Assembly (NCBI RefSeq): GCF_004193775.1
Contig: NC_041008.1
Location: forward strand, 7,704,731-7,768,730
From: Glycine soja
Lineage: Eukaryota > Streptophyta > Magnoliopsida > Fabales > Fabaceae
DNA length: 64,000 nt
Direction: 5' to 3'
How positions within the stretch are numbered: the first letter of the stretch is position 1; each line of letters begins with the position of its first letter. The translations under genes were made by a program, and so were the position numbers. The notes under the pieces were generated by a model. That model saw nothing but the letters and a program-made list of their open reading frames with translations, ran no database searches and was not told where the DNA came from. Shown piece after piece: positions 1-12,830 of this stretch.

Positions 1-965
1 TACAAGAAGACCTATATCAAAATGCTAAAACAAATGCAACATGTACGTTTGTCTATACATAATGTTTAGTATGCTGTTATGTGGAGAATTTTTAGAACGG
101 TCACATTATTTGAGCATTAAATAACTGGCATTGTATATAATTATATTTTTTTATCCATATATAATTATATGTATTGATAAAATAAGCTATATAATAATAT
201 TATAAGACAGCTTTACATTGGTATTCAATTACAACCTATCATATATATATAGTAAGTTTATTGACTTTAATGTTAATTAATTTATATGCATTTCTCACTT
301 TTTATGATTTTCATATAAATACATTTTAAAAATTTACTAAAATCAAAAGCGACAATGTTTGCTGTCCCATTTTGTTAAGCGAATGCTGATTAATCAGTGG
401 CACAAGAGTAGTGGAATTCAGTACAAAAAAGTAGTTTTAAAAATAACCATTTACTAATCGAAACTTCACATTCATTTGTAGGCTGGATTAATATTTTAGC
501 AAAAATATGTCAAAACAAGTATTGAAAAGTATTTGTTAATGTTATATCTTAGTAAATTTATGGAGTAGCTTAGAATGTTTATTCCCTTTTGTTTTGAACC
601 ACATTGATTTCCAATAAATAAGGAATTTTTAACAATTTTCATGTTTTATTACAAATCCAACTCAAAGTCTCACACAATTATAAATAAGGATGATACAAGT
701 TGCATCATGCACCTGAATTAAATAAGGAATGTTTACAATTTGATGAGTTTTATCACAACTTGAGGTTAAGCATAATTACAAAGATGATGCAACAGAACTA
801 ACTTGATATTTCTGCTACCATTTTGCCAATCTAGTAGATTAACACAGCCTTGGAGAAAACATTATGGTAAAAAAAGAAAGCAACACATACACAGGAAATC
901 TATCTATTAGCAAAGCTTGAACCTGCAAAGGTCCATTCATTAGTCTTACAATACAAAGGAAGGAA
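1..965. other. 3' flank of the SMP-C2 gene, AT-rich
   Basis: No coding exon is visible. The part nearest 965 is probably the 3' untranslated region of the minus-strand gene that ends at 966; several TTTATT words (AATAAA on the minus strand, e.g. near 645) could serve as polyadenylation signals. The rest is AT-rich with no recognisable repeat. Confidence 0.5.
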
Positions 966-3900
966 TCAAAGAGGCTTTGCACCACCACCATTCTCCTGTG
1001 CATTGTTGACTGGCGTTGAAGAACCACTCTTTCTGGAGCCACTATGACCAGTGATTGTCCTTCCCATGAACTTCCCTGCCTTGCTCAGTCCACTACCAAC
1101 GGCTCCAAGACCACTCCCAACAATACCAACTCCAGCACCGATGCCGCTTCCAACAAGCCCGGCTCCAGCACCAATACCACTTCCCACAAGACCGGCACCA
1201 GCAACAACACCAGTACCAACCAGTCCAACACCAGAGCCTACCACTGATACTGCTCCATCTAGTGCATCCATCGTGCTTCCTATCATTCCAGCTTCTTTCA
1301 GTTTCTTCCTTTCTTCTAGTATCTTCTTTTCTGCCTCTAGTGCAACCAGCTGCTCTTCCTTGTTAAACTGATAATACATGACCTGAAATTGCATCCTGGT
1401 TATGATCTTGAATCAACTAAGAGGGCTATAAGTGACCAACAAATAGGAGAAATTATCCAAATGATAGTAAGATCTGAAAACCTGAAGGGAAGAGAAAAAT
1501 CTTTATATTCTCTTTTTCTTAGTTTACATTTATATCTATGTATACAGTACAAAGCTCCATAATAATGTCACTATCAACTACAAATAGATCGTTGCATATA
1601 CCTTTACTGTTAAGGTTCCTCGATCCTTCTTATCTTTCACCTTCAGTGTATCAAGTGAGGGCAGCAGCCTCAATTCAATCTCCTTTTCAGTTTGTATTTC
1701 TAGATCAATAAGGGGTAACTGTGCTATTCCCAATCGCTTATCTTGTCCAATGTCTTTATCAAGAACCTGTTTGGAGAGGAATGAACATTATTTGTGCTAA
1801 CTCTTACATTAATCAAGGTATAGAAACAGTTTATTTTGAGTTATAGGGAGAAAAAACATTGAATTTCAAATCTATACATTAACCGCTGTAACAGTGTAGA
1901 GATGGATGAAACCCTTGGTTTGAACCAAGTTAAATAAAAACATAAAACCTCTGGTCAATATTAAAGAAACTATCACCAAATTTTAAGAAATGACATGCAT
2001 AGGAAACCTGCCATTTGAGTCAGTAATCAAGTAGAAATTCTAATATCTACCACCAGAGATTATAGAACTGCCAACGGTGGCAGATCCAGAAATTTTGTGA
2101 CTTGAAGCAAAATATACAAACAGAAAATTTTAGTGTTGCAAGGAAAATCTAGTTTCAAAAAAAGAATGGTCTGCAATCAGAATTAGGAGATTCAAATCAT
2201 CCGGGCTGTGAAACAAAAGTAATCATACTTGGGAAGATGTAACATAATTCTAATCATCTTACATTAATTTCAAAACCACAAGCAGACAATTAATTAACCA
2301 GATTTTCATCTTCATATATATTGAACATATATGAAAATAAAATTTTCAAATTCTTCAATAAGTAATTAGCATAATTTAAGGGCATATATTTATGAAAACA
2401 AAAATGTCACAGCATATCCCTAAGAAAGGAGGCAGAAGAGAGCGGCATAAAAAGGAGGTAAAGTATTAGTTGGGTAAAACCTCAAGAATTAGTGATTGGG
2501 TCTCCTTGTCTTCTGCAATCAACTCAAATTTCTCATTCCAGGTAGGATTCAAGTTGTTATCAATAACCTTGGTTTTATACTTAAATAATGGTCGAATATG
2601 CACAACTACATAAGGATCTGACTTTCCAATCATTTCCATATTCTTTAAAGCAGTCGCTTTCACTACAGTCAGTGCAAGTTTTCCCTGGGGTTTAAGCTCC
2701 AGTTCACTGCAAGAAAATAAAAAAAAAAAAGGTGCCGCTTATGTAGTGTAACTCTAAACATAATTGAGCACTAACTTGAAATTAACATTCCCAGTTTCTT
2801 TATTTTTTTTTTCAAAGGAGGGGTTTGAAAGATGTGATATTTGCACGAAAGATGCAGGGGAAACATCTAGTGAATCTCAAAGTTGCAGATTGATTTGTTC
2901 TGGGTAAGGAAATCTGATAAGATTGGGAGTTTTATCACACTGTTATACAACTATCTATACCCTATGATAGTGAACGTTGGGCTTTAAACAAAGAACAGGA
3001 TAAAAAAAAATAGAAGTAGCAAAAATGAGAATGTTAAGATGAATATGTGATTAAACAAGGACATGATATAGAATGATTGCATACATGGCAATATTGATGT
3101 GACACCTATCAAGAAAAAGATGATAGAAAAGTTAATGTGGATTGGATATATGGAAAGAAGGGCCACTTAAACCACTGATGAGGAGAGTAGATTCCAAAGT
3201 TTGTAGCCTTATTAAAAGGTAGAGACTAAGAAGGACATTCGAGAAAATTATTAAAACGAATATCATGGAAAATAGTATCCTTGGGAATTTGGTTTTTTAA
3301 CTGAACCCAAAGGTAGCCAACATCATGGGATAAGGCTATATTGTTGTTTTGCTTCTTACACAATTTTCAAACTGAAATGTAAAATTTTGTTAAAAGAATA
3401 TAGCAACATACCTAGTCATGTTTTTATCTGCAATCAGAAAGAATAAAAACAAAAGCAAAAACTTCCAGAAGATTAATATTTACCTGGTATCAACAGGAAT
3501 GCCACCAAGTGGAACCACAATCCTATGAGGCCATTGGAGCATGTCAGTAACAATTGAGTTCACAGTATCCTGTAAAATGGTGGGTAAATATTAGTGTTAC
3601 AAATGCTACTTCAAAAACTGTCAAGTGAAAGATGCAGTACATAAAACAAGTAACTCACATCAATCATATCTGAGATTCCAGGAATAGCCGTTAAACTTCC
3701 ACCAACAGCTTTCAGAGTATAATCAATCCTGGGCTTTGGCTGATAAAATGTTAATGGAAAAGTCAGAAATTCCAAGAGTGAAAAAAAGATTTTCAAGAAT
3801 TCAATTTGAATGTAGATTTAGGCCAAGAGAAGAATAAAACTGTTTAGTTATTAACAGTAGTGTCCCTCCCCCCATTCACAATCTTTGAGTAGTTTATTGT

Positions 3901-6900
3901 CCTAATAATGGCCCCAACATCATCACTTTGGTGAGTCACTGAAGTTGATATTTAAATTCAATTAACATATGTTTGATATGAAGGGACCTCTTTCTACCTT
4001 GGTTTTTTGCTTAATCAACTTCACACTTGTTCACACATAGATTCTTATGGAAAAATCATAGAAGTAATGCAAATTAACCATATCTTGCAGTGGCAACATG
4101 CATAGGCAACTAAAGCATATGGGCAATCCAAATGCTTTGAACTACGTTTAAAGTAGTCCGCAAATGGGTTTGCACAAAGACAACTGTAAAAGGAAGATAA
4201 AAAAACCAAGTAGATCATTTTTAAAAAACTTCGGAATAGCAATAAAAAGGAGGAACAAAAAACCAATAAAGATAGAGCCACTATATCCTTTCGTATGCAT
4301 TTACATGCCTTCAGCAAGGATTACCTCAGCAAGCAGAGCTACAACAACAGCAGAAATGCAAGGGATCTCTTCAGCAAGTTGGAATATCACACGGACAATG
4401 GTGAAAACCTGTAGATCCTTCAACTGAAAGAAAAGACAATAAAACTTCAATTTTTAAAATTTGTGAAAGGAATGTCACAAAATTATGATGCAACAAGTGC
4501 AGCTTCAACAGCCCAATGGGTTGATGCAACAAAATAGGGATTGATGAAATTATGATTCAGCTAAGTCTTACCTGAATAGGGATTGATGCAACAAGTGCAG
4601 CTTCAACAGCCAAAATAATACTAGGATCACCACCCCAACGGAAATCAATATCCATTATGATTTGACCTTTGGTTAAGCTCTGAACACGAATACCTGCATG
4701 GATGAACAAATTATGCATATAAAATTCTTTACATATGAAATAAACAGAAATTTTGACAAAGGGAAAGAGAACACACAAGTGTTAAGAAAATGCAAATTTC
4801 CTGATTTTCAAAAACTAGGGGAATACATGTCTCTATTATTTTATAGGGGGTCAAAATTGCAGATGGGGAAAAATAGGGGGACCGAAGTTGTATTTTAGCC
4901 TAAATTGATTACTAAATGGCTTCCATCATCTTGACTTCTAATCTATCAATCCATCAATAGGAAGCAAGCAAGCAAACAGACGCAGAGTATCGGCAGGTCA
5001 AGCAAAGACTTTTACCAGCATATAACTATTTATAAGTCAATCGGGGGATTTCTTTAAAGTATGGATTGCAATATATTACAAGAATTTTATTTTATCTTAT
5101 GGGAATTTTTGATGTAGATATGCAAGTTAGGTTTATATGAGTACCTATAAAACAATTCAAACAAGAGAATTTATCTTTTCAATTATTTTTTGAATCCCAA
5201 AAAAATTAAGGGCAAATGAAAATATGGGTAATAATATCCTCTAAACCAAATTGTGACGAACCAACAATCCCAAAAAGCTTAAGCTATTAAGTGAAGATAC
5301 ATGAATGGCTTTATATTACATCTCTAACACATACATGCTACATAATACACAAGGAAGTCGAGATGAAGATCGAAGGGCAATGTGTACAAGGATTAGAACA
5401 TATAAAGATTAGCATTCTTAAATACTGAAAATTTCCCCTTAAATAGTTTACAGGAGAAATACTGTAAAAATAAATACCATCAGCAAGCTTATGGTACCCG
5501 TTAAGACAGACTTCGGTAATTTCAAAACCCTGATCCAACAAAAGGTCTCACAATTTTATTTTAAATATGACATAATCTAAAAGAAATGCTGTCAATATAG
5601 ACAGACAGAGCAGCTTCATTATCAGAATTAAAATATTACTCAAGTGCAGTAGTAAATTTACTGGGGGGGAAATTGAGCTGAGGATATTTGTTGATACCTT
5701 CAATTTTCGGAGCCACATTTCCAAGTGACAGCTTGCTGAACTTCAATGAAGTAATTCCTGGAGGTCTGTACTCTTCTAGCAGTGGTTCAACAGATTCTCT
5801 TATCACCATGGTTGCTGCCTAAAAGAAAACAAAATCAATCAATATCAAATCACATCATTTATTTAAGCAAAACAGGAAAACACCTCTATGTTTGCAAGGA
5901 AATTTAACGTAAAAGGTCTCCAAGAGCCTGAACACAAAGAGAAGGGGTTTGTGTCTAAGCAAAGCATGGTGCATATTGTATAGAACATTGGTACATACAA
6001 CATTGTATAGAAAAATTTTGAAGAAAAAAAAGAAAGGAAAATATCAAATAAGAATACTTCTTATTGTGAGAAATCTTAGAATAACCCCAAAAACAAGCTC
6101 AATAAGTGAGGGTTCTCCACCCTTGTATACTCTATTTTGGCTATATCTCTAGATGATGTGGGATCTCGAACAATTCCCTTACACCAAGGACTAGACATAT
6201 CAAGCATAAAGGTTGCAGGACTATACATTTGTAGGAGGTCTGATAGGCCCAACAACAATCTTAGAATTTGGATTTGAGCCTAACTCAACCTTAAAAGCTA
6301 GCTCAAGAGGTGAGAATTGTCCCTCCCCCCAACTTATATATATTATATTTTGGTCAAATATCTATAGTCGATGTGGTATCTTCAACAAGAAATAAGAACT
6401 ATAAATATATGTCATTGGATCTTATTTGAATGGTCAAGATTAAAAAAAAATGCACATGACTTATTTAAGTGGTCATGTGACTGCTAAATAACTTTTAATC
6501 TTTACCATCCATATATGGTTGTATGACCTAAATTTAAAGTTCTCACAATCTTAAAATAGGAATTGTTCTCTCTCTATATATGTGGACAAGATCAATTGAC
6601 ACCAAAAGTCAAAATTGTGTATTTATACCACTAAATAAATTTTGAAAAATATGAAATTAACCAATCCAATCGTTAAGTTGAAAGTCCCTATAAAGTAGAT
6701 CAATTTTACAAAATTTCATACAAATCAAAAACAATTTACTACTTCATCGCACTATTTTATTTTGATAGATAGTATGTTATTTAAAACATAAATAAATATT
6801 GATAAATTATTAGAAAGATAATATCAAATGATTCAACTGTTGAATTTATTATTGGAACACAAATATTTGTGTAATGTTATTGCTAGATACTTAAGGAATT

Positions 6901-9900
6901 TTTTTTCTTTCAAACAGAGTATTAGAAACAATATACTCTAATACCAAAATTAAGAATTTAGGCTTAGAGTCTAACTCAACTCCATAAAATTGGTTTTAAG
7001 GTAAGGATAGGCCAAGCTTTATAAGTTCTATTTAATCCATATTTCTAGTCAATGTGAGATTAAAAACTACCCTTGAGACTGAAATTGAGGTAGTCCCCAA
7101 AGAGGCCACAACTAAGGCAGGTTAGGGGTGACACAATTAAATGAATTAAGACGACTTTCTAACACTCTCCCTCATGTCTAGGGCTACTAGCCTAGAGCGT
7201 GACAACGTAGATGGCTCAACTATGAATCTAGGATAGGTTCTTATACCATTTTAGAATTTGGGTTTAGGACTTAACTTAACCCCACAAAACCGGCTTGTAA
7301 GTTGAAGACTGTCCAAGCTTTGTAAGTTCTATAAACCATATTTTTACTTAATGTGAGACTAAATACCACCCTTGAGACTGCAAATAAGGCAGCCCCAAAG
7401 AGGCCACAACTAAGGCAGGCTAGGGTGACCGCAACTATAGCGACTTTCCAATAATAAGCAATCTACATTCTAAAAAATAACATGCCTAGCTACAGAAATT
7501 TTGGGAACATTTAAGTTCAAACATATAAAACAAATCTTGTAAGAAATCAATGAATGACACTGCCCAAACTGTTGTAAATTACTATACAAATACATAATGA
7601 GCGTGCAAGCATACTCACTTCTGCTACAAATGGCCAAAGTTTGGTCAGTTTCTTGTTTAGCCATTTCACCTGTAAAAGCCCATGCAAGGAAGAGTTATAC
7701 ACACTACACAATCATACTAGAATAATAGGTGCACTGTGTAAAACTATTTCAAATCCACCTGTTCATATACAGGAAAAGATATCCACTCAGGCAAATTATC
7801 ACCACAAATTTTCTTCAAATCATCTCTATTAAGGGATCCAAGGAGTTTAATGTCAGCTGCCTGCAAAGCAAATAAATAATGAACATTAAGACAAGAAAAA
7901 AATTGTTAAAACAGGACAATTTTTTAAATAGAAAATATGAACAGCTTAGAACACAACTTATGTAAAAAACAGATAAATTAATTGATAATCTTGTAACTCG
8001 TTATATACAGAAAACAGTATTGATTGTTATTCAACATGCAAGGATTTCTGATTCAAAGTTTCCCTCCCAACATACTCCATCTATAAAATCTTATAATGGG
8101 ACATTATGCAGTTTCTCAACAGAGTTATCTTTATGAATTCATCAAACAATGAATCATGACAAGCAATTGCAAAACATGATATACATTTAGTTTCCAATTC
8201 TAATAAGTCACATCAACGATGGCAATCCAAAATTCCTTCTACTTTGATGCAGGATTCAGGAAGACAAAGGAAACATAAGACAACACACACTGAAAACAAA
8301 TGCATGATGCATTCATGCATTTATATCATACTTTCAGAGAAAGAATAGAGATTTAAGTTGAACTTAGTGATAACTTTGAAAGTTGTTTCACTATTTCTTG
8401 TACAAATATTTGAAAACAGGAAAGAAAGGAGCATATTTTGTTATTATTTGTCAAAACAAGAAATGGAAGAAGAAAAAGTTTTTTCAAATCAAACAGGCTA
8501 AATTTTCAACTGTCTCCTTTCTCTTTGTTTCTCATTCCTACATACATTTCAAAACTTTTAGGCTCTATTTGGACCGGAACATTTCAAATCATTTTGGTCC
8601 TTAGATTTAATATATTGATTGATAAATTTTCTTTTGAAATTTAGTTTAGTAAATTTTAAGGGTGAAATTCAGAATCAGAATTGCACATCCTGCTGTTCAT
8701 TTTGAAACTACAGGGGATGGTATTCTGTTTGGATAAGGGGAACTGTGGAATAGAGGGGTATGAGAAATCGTTCCAGTGGTTGGATGCTATTTCAGCCAGG
8801 GGAGAAGAATGAAATGCTGGGTTGTCACTTTCCCTAGTTGTATGTCATAAGTCTATATTTGTTTGCAATATTTAAGGGCTTGGTTGAAAGTTTAAATTTA
8901 TGCATTCTACTAATCTATTAATCTCATTCACTAATTAATTTCTTACAAAATTTAATTTTCATGCACTATCCGTGTAAAAAAAAATTACATTGTCAACTAA
9001 TAAGAAATCATCCTAAAGATAACTATTAAGGTAATTATTATAAAAGTTAACAAATTTATCCCATCAATGATAATTTATGATTGGATGGTAGTATAAAAAA
9101 CTTTTAAATTGTTTGTACATTCTAAGTGATTTCTTTTATAAATATTCAAATAAGGGAACATTATTTCCACTTCATCCCAATCCCATCTCTTCCACTATTT
9201 CATTCCATCTACTCAAAAACATGTTAACACATTAAAACCCCATACCCCTGCTATATTTATTTGCCATTTTTATCATGAAATTTAATTGTAATTTGTAAGC
9301 AATCTAAAGTGATGGAAATTTGTCTTCACCCTGAAAATTCAAGCAATCGCATTCTTGAGATCCCACCACCACAGTATATCACCACCATGTTTTAATTTTC
9401 CACAACTTAAATTGTTTTAATATAAAAAAAACTTTATTAGAAAGTATAGAAGAATACAAATAGGGAGAGAGAAATACTGGATATAACAACATATGTAAAG
9501 ATTCAAGAGAGGTCACAAACATAATCCTATCCCATGACAAGTTCAAGGGCAAAGAAATGGACTTGCCAAGTTGGAAACTTAATTCCTAGAAATGAAGTTT
9601 AGAAACTGAAAATAGGATTTAGAAGAAAACTCGCCAGAAGAATCCAGAGTTCAAACTGTTTTATGAATAAGCAGAAAATAGTTTTGAGTTGAGCAGGAAT
9701 AAGATTCACTAACTTCTCTATCATTCAAAGAAAGTATGAAAAAAAAAACTAGGATGAGACTGTAGCCAGGTCTTTTCAGTCAGTCCTACATCATCTTGAC
9801 TTGTTCACTTCTCAAGTCAGTATGAAAAGGCAAATCAGAGAACAGAAAAATGTGAGTTTGTGCAATGTGAAGGGTAATAATAATGAGGGGCATCACAGCT

Positions 9901-11077
9901 AGGAGATGCAACTAACATTTAAAGAACAGAAAAAGCTTATGCACAACTGTACTTCATGCAGGAGGCAGAAAAAAATAAATAGAATTCATAAGTTTAAAGA
10001 TCCAAAAATCTCATTCGTTTGCTTTAATGTTGTTATTGAGAATTTGAGATTAATTGTAACATTTTTAATATAAAGGGCATTTGAGTATTTTAATCATAAC
10101 TCATAAAGCTAATTATGGTTTAAAATTAAATTAGTGGTTAATAGTTATAAACAGAAATAGTGCGGTAAAGGTTATTATTTCAACATCTTAATTTCCACAT
10201 CAGTTGTGGAAGGCAATGAAGGATTGTATTTTACTGCCTAAAAGAAAAATCTAATCCAGAGGTATTGCATACAACTGATACAAGGTTCTCCTTCTGCTTT
10301 TTACTGAGATAGAAATTCTGTAAATTGATAAAGCGTATCCTTAAGGTTCTTTTGACCAAACCAATTGCTTAAGAAAAGAATATTGTGCACTCTTCTCCTA
10401 CCAACCTCTTTTGAGACATGATGTTTCATTCTATCACTTATAGTATTCATCATTCAAACTCAGTATTGTTTCCCTATGAGATCCTTTCTAAGATTGATTA
10501 CTTACACCCCTCCCATATGATAAGTTTTATTAAAATTCACCAGTGGATTGATTGTTGACAGTTTGACACTCCCATGAACCCAATGCTCACCCAATTTTTA
10601 TCAAGGACAAAACCTAAATGCAATTCTGTAGTAGGTGTTTTTGGTACTGTCTTCCTATCAGAATTGGAGTTTCACCTTGGTAATACACATAATAAAGGTT
10701 TCTATTAATCGTTAACATAGATTATCGAGATAAAACTCTAATTCTGACCCGAGAGAACAGTACTAAAAACTGAAAAACGACACCTTTGGTAAGTTGTCAT
10801 TCTTTTTCATTTCAAAATTGAAAAAGCCACCTACTTATCACTTCTCTGTTGATCAACAATTTTTCCAACATTGCCTAGTACAATGAAATCCACACCATAT
10901 CTCAAGCATTAATCAACAAAACCAAAGTCAAAGCATGAATGAACTAAAAACAAAAACCACCAAAACTCATACCTTTGCAAATCGTTTGGCACTTCGGTAC
11001 TTCATCATGCGCGCCCATCCAGCCATCAATGCGATGCCGAACAACACCCCCATAAAAATCCCAGAAAACAAACCCAT
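966..11077 (-). CDS. CLB1: Plant synaptotagmin-type SMP-C2 protein, CLB1/NTMC2T4 class, 11 exons
   Basis: Predicted membrane tether or lipid-transfer protein of the E-Syt/tricalbin superfamily, 524 residues. Coding exons (minus): 10973-11077, 7759-7860, 7619-7669, 5698-5818, 4572-4693, 4325-4423, 3659-3739, 3484-3569, 2481-2706, 1602-1766, 966-1382; all junctions are GT-AG and keep frame. In order: N-terminal hydrophobic anchor (residues 1-21), SMP domain (about 70-250, including the FRWGGDPSI and PHRIVVPLGG segments), one C2 domain (about 264-375) with SDPY at 285-288 and Asp334, Asp336 and Asp340 in loop 3, a charged helix (392-417), then an 11-residue glycine repeat (439-482). Order and length match Arabidopsis CLB1/At3g61050 from memory (about 510 residues). 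Intron 1 is 3.1 kb. The ATG at 11077 opens directly onto the anchor. Family role (membrane contact sites, calcium and lipid binding, and in Arabidopsis reported DNA binding) is from literature, not sequence. Confidence 0.93.
1095..1226 (-). repeat. 33-nt coding minisatellite (11-residue glycine repeat)
   Basis: Within the last exon of the SMP-C2 gene, about four units of 33 nt encode variants of GLVGSGIGAGA, at residues 439-482. Units differ by a few substitutions, so the array is in frame and somewhat aged. Confidence 0.85.
6095..7450. repeat. Cluster of four decayed copies of one legume dispersed repeat in intron 3
   Basis: Related blocks at about 6095-6180, 6262-6392, 6943-7160 and 7240-7450 share the order: a 'gaatttggRtttRgRcctaactcaac' type segment (shown degenerate), a 'tctagtcRatgtgRgat' segment, and in the last two copies a 'gaggccacaactaaggcagg' segment. 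The last two are the longest and most alike. All lie inside intron 3 (5819-7618) of the SMP-C2 gene. The transposon class is not clear from the sequence. Confidence 0.7.
7861..10972. other. Intron 1 of the SMP-C2 gene, 3.1 kb
   Basis: AT-rich with no open exon that fits the protein. Apart from a foldback element near its 5' end (10620-10795) nothing is recognisable. Some text at 8560-9200 looks like decayed repeat but has no visible termini. Confidence 0.6.
10620..10795. mobile_element. Foldback (MITE-like) element in intron 1
   Basis: Left arm about 10628-10675 and right arm about 10725-10785 are inverted copies: 'ggtgtttttggtactgt' and 'cagaattggagttt' on the left face 'aaaactctaattctg' and 'acagtactaaaaac' on the right. 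The left arm resembles the element at 19160-19285, so both are probably one family. Confidence 0.6.
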
Positions 11078-11544
11078 TTTCCCAGATTCCAAACACCACC
11101 TTCCCCCTTCCAACACAAAAACACAAACCCAAAAGTCAAACCAAAGACAAACACACCCACATGAGAAAAAAGCACAAATTCAAGTAAAAAAAACGAAACT
11201 TTCAGTGAAATTCAAGAAAAACAGCTCAAAGGGTCTTACTTTAGAGGATGAACTCCAATTGGAACGAGATTCTGCGGAGAGACCAAAAGTTGCAGCCAAG
11301 AGAAAAACCCAAAGCGTTGATTTTTTTTTTCTTCTTCTTGTTAATGCTAGGATGTGTGGGACTCCCTTCTCCACTTTGAGTGAGTTTTCGAAATTGTGAA
11401 TAATGCAAACTTTCTCGTTTCTAACGTTACTTTCAGTGTTGTGGGTTCATCCTCTCTCCCTCCACAGGATTAAAAACATAGCATTAAAGCCTTTCTAGCT
11501 GAGCTGTAGGGTCTCCACATCTTCAACATTGTTGTCACTTTTTT

Positions 11545-11561
11545 TTTATAGCGGATTTATA
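11545..11561 (-). promoter_or_regulatory. Candidate TATA box for the SMP-C2 gene
   Basis: Two TATAAA words on the minus strand (complement of tttata at 11545-11550 and 11556-11561) lie about 470 bases upstream of the ATG. They would imply a roughly 440-base leader. Position is plausible, not proven. Confidence 0.3.
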
Positions 11562-12235
11562 CTACTTTTATTTTCTGCAATTTTATTTACTTCTCTGCGG
11601 GTTTATTTTCTTTTTGGCATACTTCTACTAAAATTCTCTTTTTTTATTGATAAAAAATTATTAAAAATAAATTTTTTTAGGAAAGTTTATTGAATAATAA
11701 TTGAAATTCCATAATATTTTTTTTAATTTTTAATCAATAATAAAAAAACATAATTAAAATAAATAATTTTACAAACAACAATAAGTTATTATATTTATAT
11801 TTTTTTTATAATAATTATTTTAAAAACTATATTAATGATTTCTTTGTTGTTGTTGTTGAGAGTAGCTATTAAACTTTAAAAAAATATGTTAAAAATACAT
11901 TATTAATATTTGTCAAATTACATTGTGAAATCAGCTACTAATTCAGAAAATTACATGTCTTGGGTGTATGAGTATTGAGAGTTTGGAGTTTGGACCGTTT
12001 GGTAATGGAAAAATATCATAGCAAAGTGAAATAATGGAGGTTGTTATTTCCAGTGCTTTGATGACACTTGGAATTTGTCTCTTTTGGCTACTTTAACTGT
12101 GTCCGTGTCTTACAATATCCACAGCCTAACCAAATTTTCTGGGCAAATCATGTGTTACCTTAACTTTCCAGACCAACTCTTTCGGGGCAAGACAATTCAC
12201 GGACCCGTTTGGTTCCGTTTTAAATCAATTAATTT

Positions 12236-12830
12236 TAGTTGATTCCAAGGTTACTGAGAGTTTATGTAGACTCGCGAGAGTTTCATGAACTCAACTCGTA
12301 AACTCTACTCGCAGACTCGTAAGAGTTTATTTCATATAAAAATAATATTAAAATATCTATAAATAATATACTAATTAAACATTTCAACAATATAATAAAG
12401 CAAAACAGTATCAAGTTCAGAATATTTAAATAATCAAGTCTAGTAATAATACATCACTAATATACAATAATTTGTAAAAGTTATAGTAGTGATAGATCAT
12501 TCTCATCGAAGGTTTGATGTTATTAAGTTTGGTATTATTAAAGTTAATAATTTTCTATTTGAGAATAGCACGCTAAATGAATATATGTTGAATGTTAAAC
12601 ACATAGAAAATAATAAAAAATGACTTACATTTTGATTTAATTTTTTTAACTTGTTAATTCGTTGACTCGGTGGTAAACTCGAGAGTCTACAGAGTTTATT
12701 GAGAGTTTATAGAGTTTACTCAGAATCTACTAAAAAAAGAATTTAGTCAAGAGTCAACTCGCAGAGTACAAGTGAACTCATAAACTCATAAGAGTTAGCG
12801 AGTTAACTCGAGAGTTGGTCTGATACAATT
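12236..12830. mobile_element. Non-autonomous element with ACTCG/GAGTTTA-rich ends
   Basis: Both ends (12264-12330 and 12660-12815) are packed with short words such as 'aactcgtaaactc', 'actcgcgag', 'gagtttatagagttta' in both orientations, around an AT-rich centre. Repeated subterminal motifs like these are typical of hAT- or MULE-type non-autonomous elements. Exact termini and target duplication were not found. Confidence 0.45.

Noticed and set aside
1044..1371. Two plus-strand open frames rich in Pro/Thr/Ser
   Set aside because: They are antisense shadows of the glycine-repeat exon of the SMP-C2 gene; the repeats keep other frames open.
10935..11399. 154-codon plus-strand open frame
   Set aside because: It overlaps exon 1 and the leader of the minus-strand SMP-C2 gene, is Lys/Thr/Gln-rich without domain signs, and is explained by composition.
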